Positions 7,010 through 13,217 of a DNA stretch of 15,759 bases are shown one piece after another (the stretch's first letter is position 1; the number at the start of each line of letters is the position of its first letter). The notes beneath the pieces are model-generated. The model ran no database searches. It saw only the letters and a program-made list of their open reading frames with translations, and was not told the origin of the DNA. Position numbers and translations under genes: made by a program. The stretch is from Spirochaetia bacterium. Lineage in GTDB: Bacteria; Spirochaetota; Spirochaetia; Treponematales; Breznakiellaceae. The DNA lies in contig BNUX01000068.1 of assembly GCA_025997675.1 (NCBI GenBank), positions 1-15,759 on the forward strand. Direction: 5' to 3'.

Positions 7010-7983
7010 TAACGGCCTCCTTGGGGCGTCCGTGGGGCGTTCAGATCCCTCAAGGGGAGGAAGTTGTTGAAGTTCCTATCTATGATCACCGTTTCCGTAT
7101 CCTCCTTGAACACCTCTTCTATCATCTCGTAGTAGAGCCGCCGCCGGGTTACTTCGGGGGCCCGGCGGTATTCATCGTACACCGAATTGAACCGGGAAAC
7201 ATCGCCCCGGGCCCGGTTGACCCGCTCCGACGCATAGCCCTGGGCTATCTGCACCAGCCGGTCCGCCTCGCCCTTGGCACGGGGAATCTCCGCGTTGTAG
7301 GCCTGCTGGCCCTCGTTGATCAGCCGGTTCTGGTCCTGCTCCGCCTTGTTCACATCGTCAAAGGCCTCCTGGACCCCCGCCGGAGGGTCGATGTTTTGCA
7401 GCTTTACCGCGATCACGTCGATGCCCAGGCCGTAGCCCCGGAAGGTCTCGTTCATAAACGCGGTGGCCTCGCTTTCAATGGTACTGCGCTGGCTCCCCAT
7501 GATGTCCATGATGGCCCTATCCCCCACCAGCATGTTGATGGCGGAGCGGGACACGTCCCGTATCGTTTCGGTGCGTTCCATCACGTTGAACACCCAGGCT
7601 TTGGGCTCCGTGATGCGGTACTGGATGATCCACTCCACCTCGATGATGTTCAGGTCCCCGGTGAGCATGGTGGATTCGGTGGTGAGCCCCGCATAGGAGG
7701 ATGAAACGCCGCTCTTCAGGGTACGGAAGCCGAACTGCTCGGTCTGCACCGTGGTGACGTTCACCATGTACTGCTTGTCAATACCGAAGGGCAGCCTGAA
7801 ATGGAGCCCCGGCCCGTTGATACGGCGGAACTTCCCGAGCCGGGTTATCACCGACTGTTCGGTCTGATCTACGATGTAGACGCTGGTCCCCAGCAATGCT
7901 ACCACGACGATACCGGCTGCGACCAATAGTATGGTCATGGGCCTCAGGTACTTTGACCAGAGCCCCGGTGTTACATTTTGCAT
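7009..7983 (-). CDS. hflK: HflK, SPFH/band-7 protease modulator
   Basis: 324 residues. A short cytoplasmic tail precedes a transmembrane helix (about 17-37, TILLVAAGIVVVALLGTSV), then the band-7 domain (VDQTEQSVITRLGKFRRING, PGLHFRLPFGIDKQ). The family hallmarks follow: LTGDLNIIEVEWIIQYRI, then DPPAGVQEAFDDVNKAEQD and NAEIPRAKGEADRLVQIAQG, the long coiled-coil segment typical of HflK. It forms the HflKC complex with the next gene's product and so should modulate FtsH. The glycine-rich N-terminal tail of E. coli HflK is absent. Its ATG lies one base after the P83-like gene's stop (minus strand TAA-T-ATG), and GGAG for its start lies within the end of that gene. It is the middle gene of a three-gene operon. 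Confidence 0.95.
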   Translation of the reverse strand: MQNVTPGLWSKYLRPMTILLVAAGIVVVALLGTSVYIVDQTEQSVITRLGKFRRINGPGLHFRLPFGIDKQYMVNVTTVQTEQFGFRTLKSGVSSSYAGLTTESTMLTGDLNIIEVEWIIQYRITEPKAWVFNVMERTETIRDVSRSAINMLVGDRAIMDIMGSQRSTIESEATAFMNETFRGYGLGIDVIAVKLQNIDPPAGVQEAFDDVNKAEQDQNRLINEGQQAYNAEIPRAKGEADRLVQIAQGYASERVNRARGDVSRFNSVYDEYRRAPEVTRRRLYYEMIEEVFKEDTETVIIDRNFNNFLPLRDLNAPRTPQGGR

Positions 7984-7984
7984 A

Positions 7985-9538
7985 TTACTCCTTGTTGGTC
8001 AGGTCCCGGGCATTGAGCAACACCGCCTGACCATCGGTGTTCTGGGTTACGAGCACATCATCCTGGAAGATGACTGCGGCAAAGGGATGGATGGTGACGG
8101 TTGACAGGGCCTGGCGGGCGAGGTCCGTATTGTACCGCCCCAGGAAGATACCCTCATTGGTGACGGTGATGGCGTAAAGGTCGGAGCCCTTAACCCAGAG
8201 AAGGCTTTGAGCGTGGATGGTATCGGTGCCCTGTTGGTCTATTTCAAGGGTAACAGGGTTAAAGGTCACCAGATGAATGGCGGAGGTCGTCTCCGCCGCC
8301 GCAAACACCTTCCCGTTCACCACCGTCAGGGTCCGGGCGTTAATGGTACTCACCGCCGAGGTTTTGAGTACCGCCCCGTTGGCAGGGTCCAGGCGGACCA
8401 GCCGTCCCAGGCCGCCATCCCTGGTTTCAAGGCGCAGACCCAGGACCCCCGTAGGGGCCAGAGCGGCGTCCCGGTTGATGATGGCCTGCTGGTCCGCGGC
8501 GATGGCCTGCCGTTCCTGCTGAGCTTCGGCGGTCTTCTGCTCCGCCAGCGCCTCGTTACGCCCGGCCTCCGTTTTCTGATCCGCAAGGTTCTCCTCCCTT
8601 TGGGCCAGTTCCTCGTCCTTCCGCTCCGTCTCCGTCTCACGGGCGGCAAGCTCCGTCTGCTTCTTCGCCGCTTCCTCGTCACTTATCCGGCCCGCATCCC
8701 GGTCCTCCGCGTTCTGCCGCCCCTCTTCCTCAATCCGCCGCTGCTCCTCCTCATTCTGCCGCCGCTCTTCAGCTATGGCCGCCTCTTCCCGTGCGGCGGC
8801 CTCTCTTTGTGAGGCCGCCCGCTGCTCCGCCGTATCGGCTTCCCGTTCCTTCAGGTCCACCATGTCCTGCCGCTGGGGCAGCCCCCGGTCTTCGTCCTTC
8901 CGCAGTTCATCGATCACCTCCCCCTTGGTGAGGGTGGAGGTGTCTATAGCACTAAGGGATCCGGCAACGGCCGTCTGAAGGGGAATCACTAAGAGGCTTT
9001 GTCCGGGCCATTGATCATAGCGGGTGGCAAGCCCCGCCTTTTCCCGGGTCAGATTGGCAATTACCGGCGTCTTATACTTGGAATTGAAGAAATCCCCATT
9101 CCCCCGGAATACCGCATTGTAGATGGTGATGTACCGGGCCAGGAGGGCGGCGTCCGCTTCGCTATAGGCGTAGGCCCCTTCCAGGTAGCCCTGGATGATA
9201 AGCCGGAGGTTCCGGATATGATCCACCCCCGCCTGGGGGCCCAGTCCCAGGATGTCCGCATCCAGTTTGTCATCTTCCGGTGCGCTCACCGAGTGGAACA
9301 CGAAGTAACGGGCGGCGGCTCCGGTATTTGCGGCGCCGGCCCGCACCGCCGCACCCAGGGTATAGCCGATGCTCCGAATCTGGGGGCGGGTTTCTATCCG
9401 GGGGTTTGGGCCTTCGTAGTTGATAAAGTCGATAGGTTCCTGACCATCCGCAAGTTCCCCGGAGTCTACCTGGGGGTAGAGGGGGTAGAGGGAGGCCAGA
9501 ACCAGAACAAGGGTAAATAGCCGGCGGGGATAGTTCAT
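7985..9538 (-). CDS. P83/100-family secreted coiled-coil antigen
   Basis: 517 residues, resembling the spirochaete P83/100 antigen family (Borrelia p83/100, Treponema homologues). An N-terminal signal peptide (basic YPRR, then LFTLVLVLASLYPLYPQ) leads into a conserved domain of about 200 residues with NAVFRGNGDFFNSKYKTP and GLATRYDQWPGQSLLVIPLQ. A very charged coiled coil of Glu/Arg/Gln/Ala repeats follows (about 222-357). The C-terminal 155 residues are beta-rich with strand-turn repeats (RLVRLDPANGAVL, HLVTFNPVTLEI), like half a beta-propeller. The protein should be periplasmic or on the surface; its molecular role is unknown. AGGAG (complement of 9546-9550) lies 7 bases before the ATG. It is the first gene of an operon with hflK and hflC, so it may be an accessory or client of that system; that is inference. 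Confidence 0.88.
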   Translation of the reverse strand: MNYPRRLFTLVLVLASLYPLYPQVDSGELADGQEPIDFINYEGPNPRIETRPQIRSIGYTLGAAVRAGAANTGAAARYFVFHSVSAPEDDKLDADILGLGPQAGVDHIRNLRLIIQGYLEGAYAYSEADAALLARYITIYNAVFRGNGDFFNSKYKTPVIANLTREKAGLATRYDQWPGQSLLVIPLQTAVAGSLSAIDTSTLTKGEVIDELRKDEDRGLPQRQDMVDLKEREADTAEQRAASQREAAAREEAAIAEERRQNEEEQRRIEEEGRQNAEDRDAGRISDEEAAKKQTELAARETETERKDEELAQREENLADQKTEAGRNEALAEQKTAEAQQERQAIAADQQAIINRDAALAPTGVLGLRLETRDGGLGRLVRLDPANGAVLKTSAVSTINARTLTVVNGKVFAAAETTSAIHLVTFNPVTLEIDQQGTDTIHAQSLLWVKGSDLYAITVTNEGIFLGRYNTDLARQALSTVTIHPFAAVIFQDDVLVTQNTDGQAVLLNARDLTNKE

Positions 9539-9568
9539 ATAATCGCTCCTCGGAGTATCTTTTACTAT

Positions 9569-9597
9569 AGTATGGACGGTTTCCGGATTAGTTACAA
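9569..9597 (-). promoter_or_regulatory. Candidate sigma-70 promoter for the p83-hflK-hflC operon
   Basis: Read on the minus strand: -35 TTGTAA (9592-9597), a 17-base spacer, -10 CATACT (9569-9574), each 4 of 6 to consensus. TATAGT, overlapping the -10, is an alternative with a longer spacer. The predicted start, around 9562, leaves a leader of about 24 bases carrying the AGGAG site. Position and spacing support it; the hexamers alone are modest. Confidence 0.4.
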
Positions 9598-9644
9598 GGG
9601 AAGGGTATGGCGGATAACAAGGAGGCGGCAGCCACCAATTATAT

Positions 9645-9678
9645 TTGACTTCTCATAAAGCCTTTTCTGCGATATACT
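9645..9678 (+). promoter_or_regulatory. Candidate promoter for the first antitoxin-like gene
   Basis: A good -10, TATACT (9673-9678), lies 31 bases before ATG 9710. TTGACT (9645-9650) is an excellent -35 but 22 bases away, which is too far. TTCTCA (9650-9655) is at 17 bases but is a weaker match. A transcription start near 9685 would fit the GGAGG site at 9698-9702. The region 9601-9709 otherwise holds nothing I recognise, and no remnant of a toxin gene. Confidence 0.35.
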
Positions 9679-9709
9679 TTTCTCAGTTACAGAATACGGA
9701 GGAACGGGA

Positions 9710-9946
9710 ATGGAAGAATTAACCGAAAAAGACTATGATGCCCTTGATGAGGACTTCACCAACAATCCCCCCGGGATAGACCCAAACAGAAAGGGAACAG
9801 GGTACTTTACTCAGCGAAAAAGCTTGGGGCGCACCATAACGATTGATACCCTTTCAGCGGATTACCTTATCACAAAAGCCATTGCCACCCACAAGACCCC
9901 TTCCCAGATTGTCGGCGAGATGGTACGGGAGCGAATAGGAACGTAG
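9710..9946 (+). CDS. Small antitoxin-like protein, paralogue of the one at 10261
   Basis: 78 residues: an N-terminal acidic stretch (LTEKDYDALDEDFTNNPPG), a GTGYF turn, a strand (RTITIDTLSADYL) and a C-terminal helix pair ending HKTPSQIVGEMVRERIG. The strand-helix-helix tail looks like a ribbon-helix-helix (CopG/Arc-like) DNA-binding domain. By eye it shares about 28 of some 71 aligned positions with the product at 10261-10536, including LT-Y-AL-E, NPP, GTG-F, D-SA-L and GE-VRERI. GGAGG (9698-9702) is 7 bases before the ATG. No toxin gene precedes it; the candidate toxin follows at 10002. It could be an orphan or second antitoxin, or a transcription factor for the cluster. DNA binding and neutralisation are inferred. 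Confidence 0.75.
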   Translation: MEELTEKDYDALDEDFTNNPPGIDPNRKGTGYFTQRKSLGRTITIDTLSADYLITKAIATHKTPSQIVGEMVRERIGT

Positions 9947-9963
9947 GGAGGCTCCCTGGTTCC
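9938..9963 (+). other. Imperfect hairpin spanning the stop of the first antitoxin-like gene
   Basis: GGAAC (9938-9942) can pair with GTTCC (9959-9963), and inside it AGGG (9945-9948) with CCCT (9954-9957), leaving short bulges and a 5-base loop. CCTTTGC follows, a very weak T run. It could partly separate the first antitoxin-like gene from the toxin candidate 55 bases on, as an attenuator, or it could be chance. Confidence 0.25.
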
Positions 9964-9966
9964 CCT

Positions 9967-9995
9967 TTGCATGGAATCCCCCGTTCCGATAGAAT
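9967..9995 (+). promoter_or_regulatory. Candidate promoter giving a leaderless toxin mRNA
   Basis: TTGCAT (9967-9972, 3 of 6), a spacer of exactly 17 bases, and TAGAAT (9990-9995, 5 of 6). Transcription starting 7 bases after the -10 falls at 10002, which is the A of the toxin candidate's ATG. This fits the absence of any Shine-Dalgarno there. It is a prediction from spacing only. Confidence 0.35.
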
Positions 9996-10001
9996 AGAAA
10001 C

Positions 10002-10280
10002 ATGGAAGTTGCCATTGAATATGTCCATACGGCTTTCAGGCACGATTGCACCAAGGAAGATATACAACATGCCGTCCTTAATTGGTTGTACGATGATTTA
10101 TGGGACGAAGAGACGGATAAACACCTGCTAATAGGCTTTGACCGCAACGGTAACACGCTGGAAATAATGTATAATGTTGTTGATGACCAGAAGATGAAAG
10201 TATTCCATGCTATGCCCTGCCGGAACATCTATCTGCCTCTCATCGACCAAAGGAGAAGCAATGCCCGATTTAACCGATGA
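10002..10280 (+). CDS. BrnT-like toxin candidate of a toxin-antitoxin pair
   Basis: 92 residues: an N-terminal strand (VAIEYVHTAF), a helix (TKEDIQHAVLNWLYD), then strands LLIGFDRNGNTLEIMYNVV and MKVFHAMPCRNIYLPLI. The order helix, strand with 'IG-D-x-x-G-x-x-L-E', and a closing 'VFHAMPxR' strand resembles small RelE/BrnT-fold toxins, where that strand carries the catalytic Arg/His. I do not place it in a named family with certainty. Its last 20 bases overlap the start of the antitoxin-like gene at 10261. That toxin-first, overlapping order matches brnTA at the left edge of the window. The ATG has no Shine-Dalgarno (AGAATAGAAAC precedes it) and a promoter-like pair suggests a leaderless message. 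Toxicity is inferred from fold and context. Confidence 0.65.
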   Translation: MEVAIEYVHTAFRHDCTKEDIQHAVLNWLYDDLWDEETDKHLLIGFDRNGNTLEIMYNVVDDQKMKVFHAMPCRNIYLPLIDQRRSNARFNR

Positions 10281-10536
10281 AGAATATGAAGCCCTGGAAG
10301 AACAGGTAATGAAGAACCCGCCCAAAGTGTCCGGTGACGGGACAGGCGGCTTTATCGCCCGGCATCAGACGGACACGCTTGTGTTTCTCGACCATGTTTC
10401 CGCCACATGGCTGCGGGTACAGTCCGAAGTCACCCGCAAGTCTCAGACCGAAATCATCGGCGAACTGGTGCGGGAAAGAATTGCCGCCTCCGGGATGTCG
10501 CTCCGAGAGACCATCGCGTACGGAGGTACCACATGA
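10261..10536 (+). CDS. Antitoxin-like protein, partner of the upstream toxin candidate
   Basis: 91 residues: MPDLTDEEYEALEEQVMKNPP, a Gly-rich turn (GDGTGGF), a strand (DTLVFLDHVSATWL) and a helix pair ending KSQTEIIGELVRERIA, then about 15 extra residues (SGMSLRETIAYGGTT). It is a paralogue of the product at 9710-9946; the C-terminal region looks like a ribbon-helix-helix DNA-binding domain. AAAGGAG (10249-10255) is 5 bases before ATG 10261, inside the toxin candidate's 3' end. Reading from an upstream ATG at 10207 would add 18 residues with no ribosome site, so I reject that start. Its stop overlaps the ATG of the HU-like gene (ATGA), suggesting a coupled transcript of toxin, antitoxin and HU-like gene. 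It probably neutralises the toxin and autoregulates; this is inferred. Confidence 0.75.
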   Translation: MPDLTDEEYEALEEQVMKNPPKVSGDGTGGFIARHQTDTLVFLDHVSATWLRVQSEVTRKSQTEIIGELVRERIAASGMSLRETIAYGGTT

Positions 10537-11242
10537 TCGATATTATCCTTAAACCCAATACCGTGGGGGAGAATCCCAGAGGCTTTCACGCCGTAACCGT
10601 GCAAGGTGAAAACCGAACCACCGCCGACTTCATCAAAACCATGACCAGCATCCGGGGGGGCGTCACCGAAGGGGAGTGCGCCCAATGGATTGACCTGGTG
10701 ATACGCACCTTCTTCTTCGAGCTATCCCAGGGCCGGTCCGTCAACATCAAGGGCTTTATCAACGCGAATGTACACGTTAAAGGCGACTTCCCCGCCTCGG
10801 ATTCCCCCTTCGACCCCGCCGCAACACCATCCACGGCAGCATCAACTTCTGCCGGGCCATGAACAAAGCCCTGGCCGAAAGCCCCATCCGCCATGTGTCC
10901 GACGCCGCAAGCGGACTCTACATTGAGCACGTCCGCGACCTCTCAAGCGGGACCGAAGACCGTATCCTTACCTGCGGCGGGGGTGTCAGGGTACGGGGCA
11001 GCAAGATGAAGCTTGCCGGGAACGACCCCACGGTGGGCATCACCCTCATCAACGCCGACGGGGACCACTTCCCGGTGGCCGCTGCCGCCATCATGCGGAA
11101 CGGCCCCCGGGTAATCGACTTCATCTGCCCCCTGGTCGAGGAGGGGGAGTACCGGTTAATGCTGACAACGATGTTTTCGGTGGGCACCTTGCTCAAGGAG
11201 GCCCGCAGCTATATCTTCCCCGCCGTCCTGACGGTGAGATGA
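10533..11242 (+). pseudogene. HU-like DNA-binding / DUF4469 protein gene, split by a one-base frameshift
   Basis: The first fragment (ATG 10533 to TGA 10862) begins MIDIILKPNTVGENPRGFHA and continues RTTADFIKTMTSIRGGVTEG. It resembles the HU/IHF-like DNA-binding domain (about 90 residues) that in Bacteroidetes and treponemes precedes a DUF4469 Ig-like domain. The second fragment, in another frame, ends at TGA 11242 and holds that domain (GGVRVRGSKMKLAGNDPTVG, EEGEYRLMLTTMFSVGTLLK). Adding one C to the four-C run at 10814-10817 restores FDPRRNTIHGSINFCRAMNK and joins both into about 236 residues, so a base appears to be missing. It may be a real mutation or a sequencing error in a homopolymer. 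GGAGG (10522-10526) precedes the ATG by 6 bases, which overlaps the antitoxin stop. A second ORF could restart at ATG 10859, which overlaps the first fragment's TGA, but it has no Shine-Dalgarno. Confidence 0.75.
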
Positions 11243-11245
11243 AGT

Positions 11246-11288
11246 TCCGTTAGGTAGGTATCTATCGCTCCGTTAGGTACCTATCTAT
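11246..11288. repeat. Tandem 20-base direct repeat with 23-base period between converging genes
   Basis: Copies at 11246-11265 and 11269-11288 read TCCGTTAGGTA-nn-TATCTAT, differing only at two bases (GG in the first, CC in the second). The second copy contains the palindrome TAGGTACCTA (11274-11283) and runs over the glgA stop. The spacer between the HU-like gene and glgA (11243-11284) is almost wholly this repeat. No T run follows on either strand, so I do not call a terminator. Confidence 0.5.
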
Positions 11289-12766
11289 TGGTTCCATGTA
11301 CACCTAGCACTCTCATACATCCCCACGTACCTCTGCGCCGACTTCTCCCAGGAGAAGTCCTGCTTCATCCCCCGCAGCCGCATGGCCTCGATATGGTCCC
11401 GGCGGTTGTAGTAGGCCCAGACCGCCCAGCCCACGGTGTTGTAGATGGCCGAGGGGGTCAGGTCGTCAAACATAAAGCCCGTGCCCTCCCCGGTCTTTTC
11501 CTCGTAGTTGCTCACCGTGTCCGAGAGGCCCCCGGTGTTCCGCACGATGGGGAGGGTGCCGTAGGCCAGGGAGTACATCTGGTTCAGGCCGCAGGGTTCG
11601 TACTGGCTGGGCATGAGGAAGAAGTCCGAGCCCGCCTCAATCAGGTGGCTCAGGTTTTCGCTGTACCCGATCTTGGCTTTAAAGTTCGAGAGCCTGCCTG
11701 AGAGGCTGTGGATTTCGTTCTCGCACCAGGTTTCCCCGGTACCGATGAGGACAAACTGGAGGTTCATGTCCCGGCAGATGGACCAGGCGGACCCGTAGGC
11801 GGGGCCGAAGAGCGCCCCCACCCCTTTCTGCCCGGTCAGCCGGGTGACCATGCCCACCACCGGCACATCGGCCTTTCCCGGCAGGCCGAACTCCCTTTGA
11901 AGCGCCTCCTTGGCCTTAGCCTTCCCGCCGATATCCCGGGCGCTGTATTGTTGGGGCAGGTAGGTATCGGTTTCGGGACTCCAGAGGGCGGAGTCAATGC
12001 CGTTGAGGATACCGAGGTAGTCTGCGGAACGGTAGCGGAGGATACCATCCAAACGGAACCCCTGGACATGGGTCTTGGTTTCCTCGGCGTAGTTGGGGGA
12101 CACCGTGTTGAGCTTGTCCGCCGAATAGAGCCCCGCCTTGAGGAGGTTCATCATGCTCCCGTCCTCAAACCCGGCGGCGTAGAAGTCGTTCCAGCCCAGG
12201 CCGGTATACCCGAAATTGTCCTTATTGTAGATACCCTGGTAGCCCAGGTTGTGGATGGTGAGGACCGACACGGTGTCGGCAAATCCCGTCTGGCGTTCTC
12301 CGAACTTCAGAAACACCGGAACCAGGGCGGTGGGCCAGTCATGGGCGTGGAGCACCTCGGGGAACCAGGCAATCTTCCGGCAAAGCTGGAAAGCGGCCCG
12401 GCAAAAGAAGGCGAAGCGCCGGGGATTGTCCAGGAAATCCGGCTCTGCGGGCGTCCCGTAGATACCGTCCCGGCCAAAGAACTTCTCGTGGTCGATAAAG
12501 TACACCTTGACGGGGTTCTGCTTCGATGAGCCGGGCAGCTCTGCGGTATAGACGGCGCACCATTTCTCGCCGCCCCCCACGTGAACCCCCATAGCCCCCT
12601 CAAGCCGGGTAAGCTCTGCGCGATCCACCCCGTAGTACCGGGGTATGACGATACGCACTTCATGGCCCAGTTTTGCCAGGGCAAGGGACAGGGCGGACAC
12701 CGCATCCGCCAGCCCGCCGGCCTTTGCGTAAGGAACCGCCTCACTGGCGGTCATCAGAACTTTCAT
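11285..12766 (-). CDS. glgA: Glycogen synthase (ADP-glucose, GT5 family)
   Basis: 493 residues, the family's usual length. It transfers glucose from ADP-glucose to the non-reducing end of alpha-1,4-glucan for glycogen storage in the cytoplasm. Visible: Lys15 in KAGGLADA (the ADP-glucose-binding KxGGL, at the same position as in E. coli), HAHDW (140-144), LNGID (254-258), TRLTGQKG (308-315, Arg309/Lys314), and SQYEPCGLNQMYSLAYGT with the catalytic Glu390. GGAGGGG (complement of 12771-12777) is 4 bases before the ATG. It starts 12 bases after the ACT-protein gene and is the last gene of the paaK-ACT-glgA operon. No glgC or glgB is nearby. Control by the paaK promoter is inferred from spacing. 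Confidence 0.96.
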   Translation of the reverse strand: MKVLMTASEAVPYAKAGGLADAVSALSLALAKLGHEVRIVIPRYYGVDRAELTRLEGAMGVHVGGGEKWCAVYTAELPGSSKQNPVKVYFIDHEKFFGRDGIYGTPAEPDFLDNPRRFAFFCRAAFQLCRKIAWFPEVLHAHDWPTALVPVFLKFGERQTGFADTVSVLTIHNLGYQGIYNKDNFGYTGLGWNDFYAAGFEDGSMMNLLKAGLYSADKLNTVSPNYAEETKTHVQGFRLDGILRYRSADYLGILNGIDSALWSPETDTYLPQQYSARDIGGKAKAKEALQREFGLPGKADVPVVGMVTRLTGQKGVGALFGPAYGSAWSICRDMNLQFVLIGTGETWCENEIHSLSGRLSNFKAKIGYSENLSHLIEAGSDFFLMPSQYEPCGLNQMYSLAYGTLPIVRNTGGLSDTVSNYEEKTGEGTGFMFDDLTPSAIYNTVGWAVWAYYNRRDHIEAMRLRGMKQDFSWEKSAQRYVGMYESARCTWNQ

Positions 12767-12778
12767 ATATCCCCTCCG

Positions 12779-13195
12779 TTAGAATGTATCAACCACAGAA
12801 AGGCCGTTATCCTTCACCAGTTTCAACCCCCGCTCGAAGTTTTCCAGCTTGAAGATAACCACCGCCTTTCCCACCTGGCCCTCCAGGGAGGCGTAAAGGT
12901 ATTCGATGTTCACCCTGGCGCTCCGGAAGAGTTCCATCACGGCGGCCAGGCTGCCGGGGGTATCCCCAACCTCGACGGCCACCACATCGGTGAGCCGGGT
13001 GGTAAAGCCCGCCTTGGTTAAGGCATCAATAGCCGCATCGTTCTTGTCCACGATAAGTCGCAATATGCCGAAGTCCGCCGTATCCGCGATGCTGATGGCC
13101 CGGATATTGATAGCCGCATTGGCCAGAACCCTGGTAACTTCCCCCAGGCGGCCATCTTTGTTTTCCAGAAACACCGATATTTGTTTGATCTGCAT
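12779..13195 (-). CDS. Tandem ACT-domain protein of the PaaK-associated family
   Basis: 138 residues forming two ACT domains: residues about 1-66 (IKQISVFLENKDGRLGEVTR, then a beta-strand DFGILRLIVD) and 68-138 (VVAVEVGDTPGSLAAVMELF, GKAVVIFKLEN). ACT domains bind amino acids or similar small ligands at a dimer interface. This stand-alone type (COG4747-like) is often next to phenylacetate-CoA ligase or indolepyruvate ferredoxin oxidoreductase genes in anaerobes, and probably senses an aromatic amino acid or acid. GAGGAG (complement of 13203-13208) is 7 bases before the ATG. It lies 22 bases after the paaK stop and 12 before glgA. The ligand is unknown. Confidence 0.88.
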   Translation of the reverse strand: MQIKQISVFLENKDGRLGEVTRVLANAAINIRAISIADTADFGILRLIVDKNDAAIDALTKAGFTTRLTDVVAVEVGDTPGSLAAVMELFRSARVNIEYLYASLEGQVGKAVVIFKLENFERGLKLVKDNGLSVVDTF

Positions 13196-13217
13196 GTCAA
13201 TTCTCCTCTATATATAG

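Noticed and set aside
10407..10532. Upstream ATG at 10407 for the HU-like gene
   Set aside because: It lies over the antitoxin in another frame; ATG 10533 has GGAGG and the family's usual start.
10810..10862. Programmed frameshifting in the HU-like gene
   Set aside because: The site is a simple CCCC, with no classic slippery heptamer or following hairpin that I can see; a lost base is simpler.
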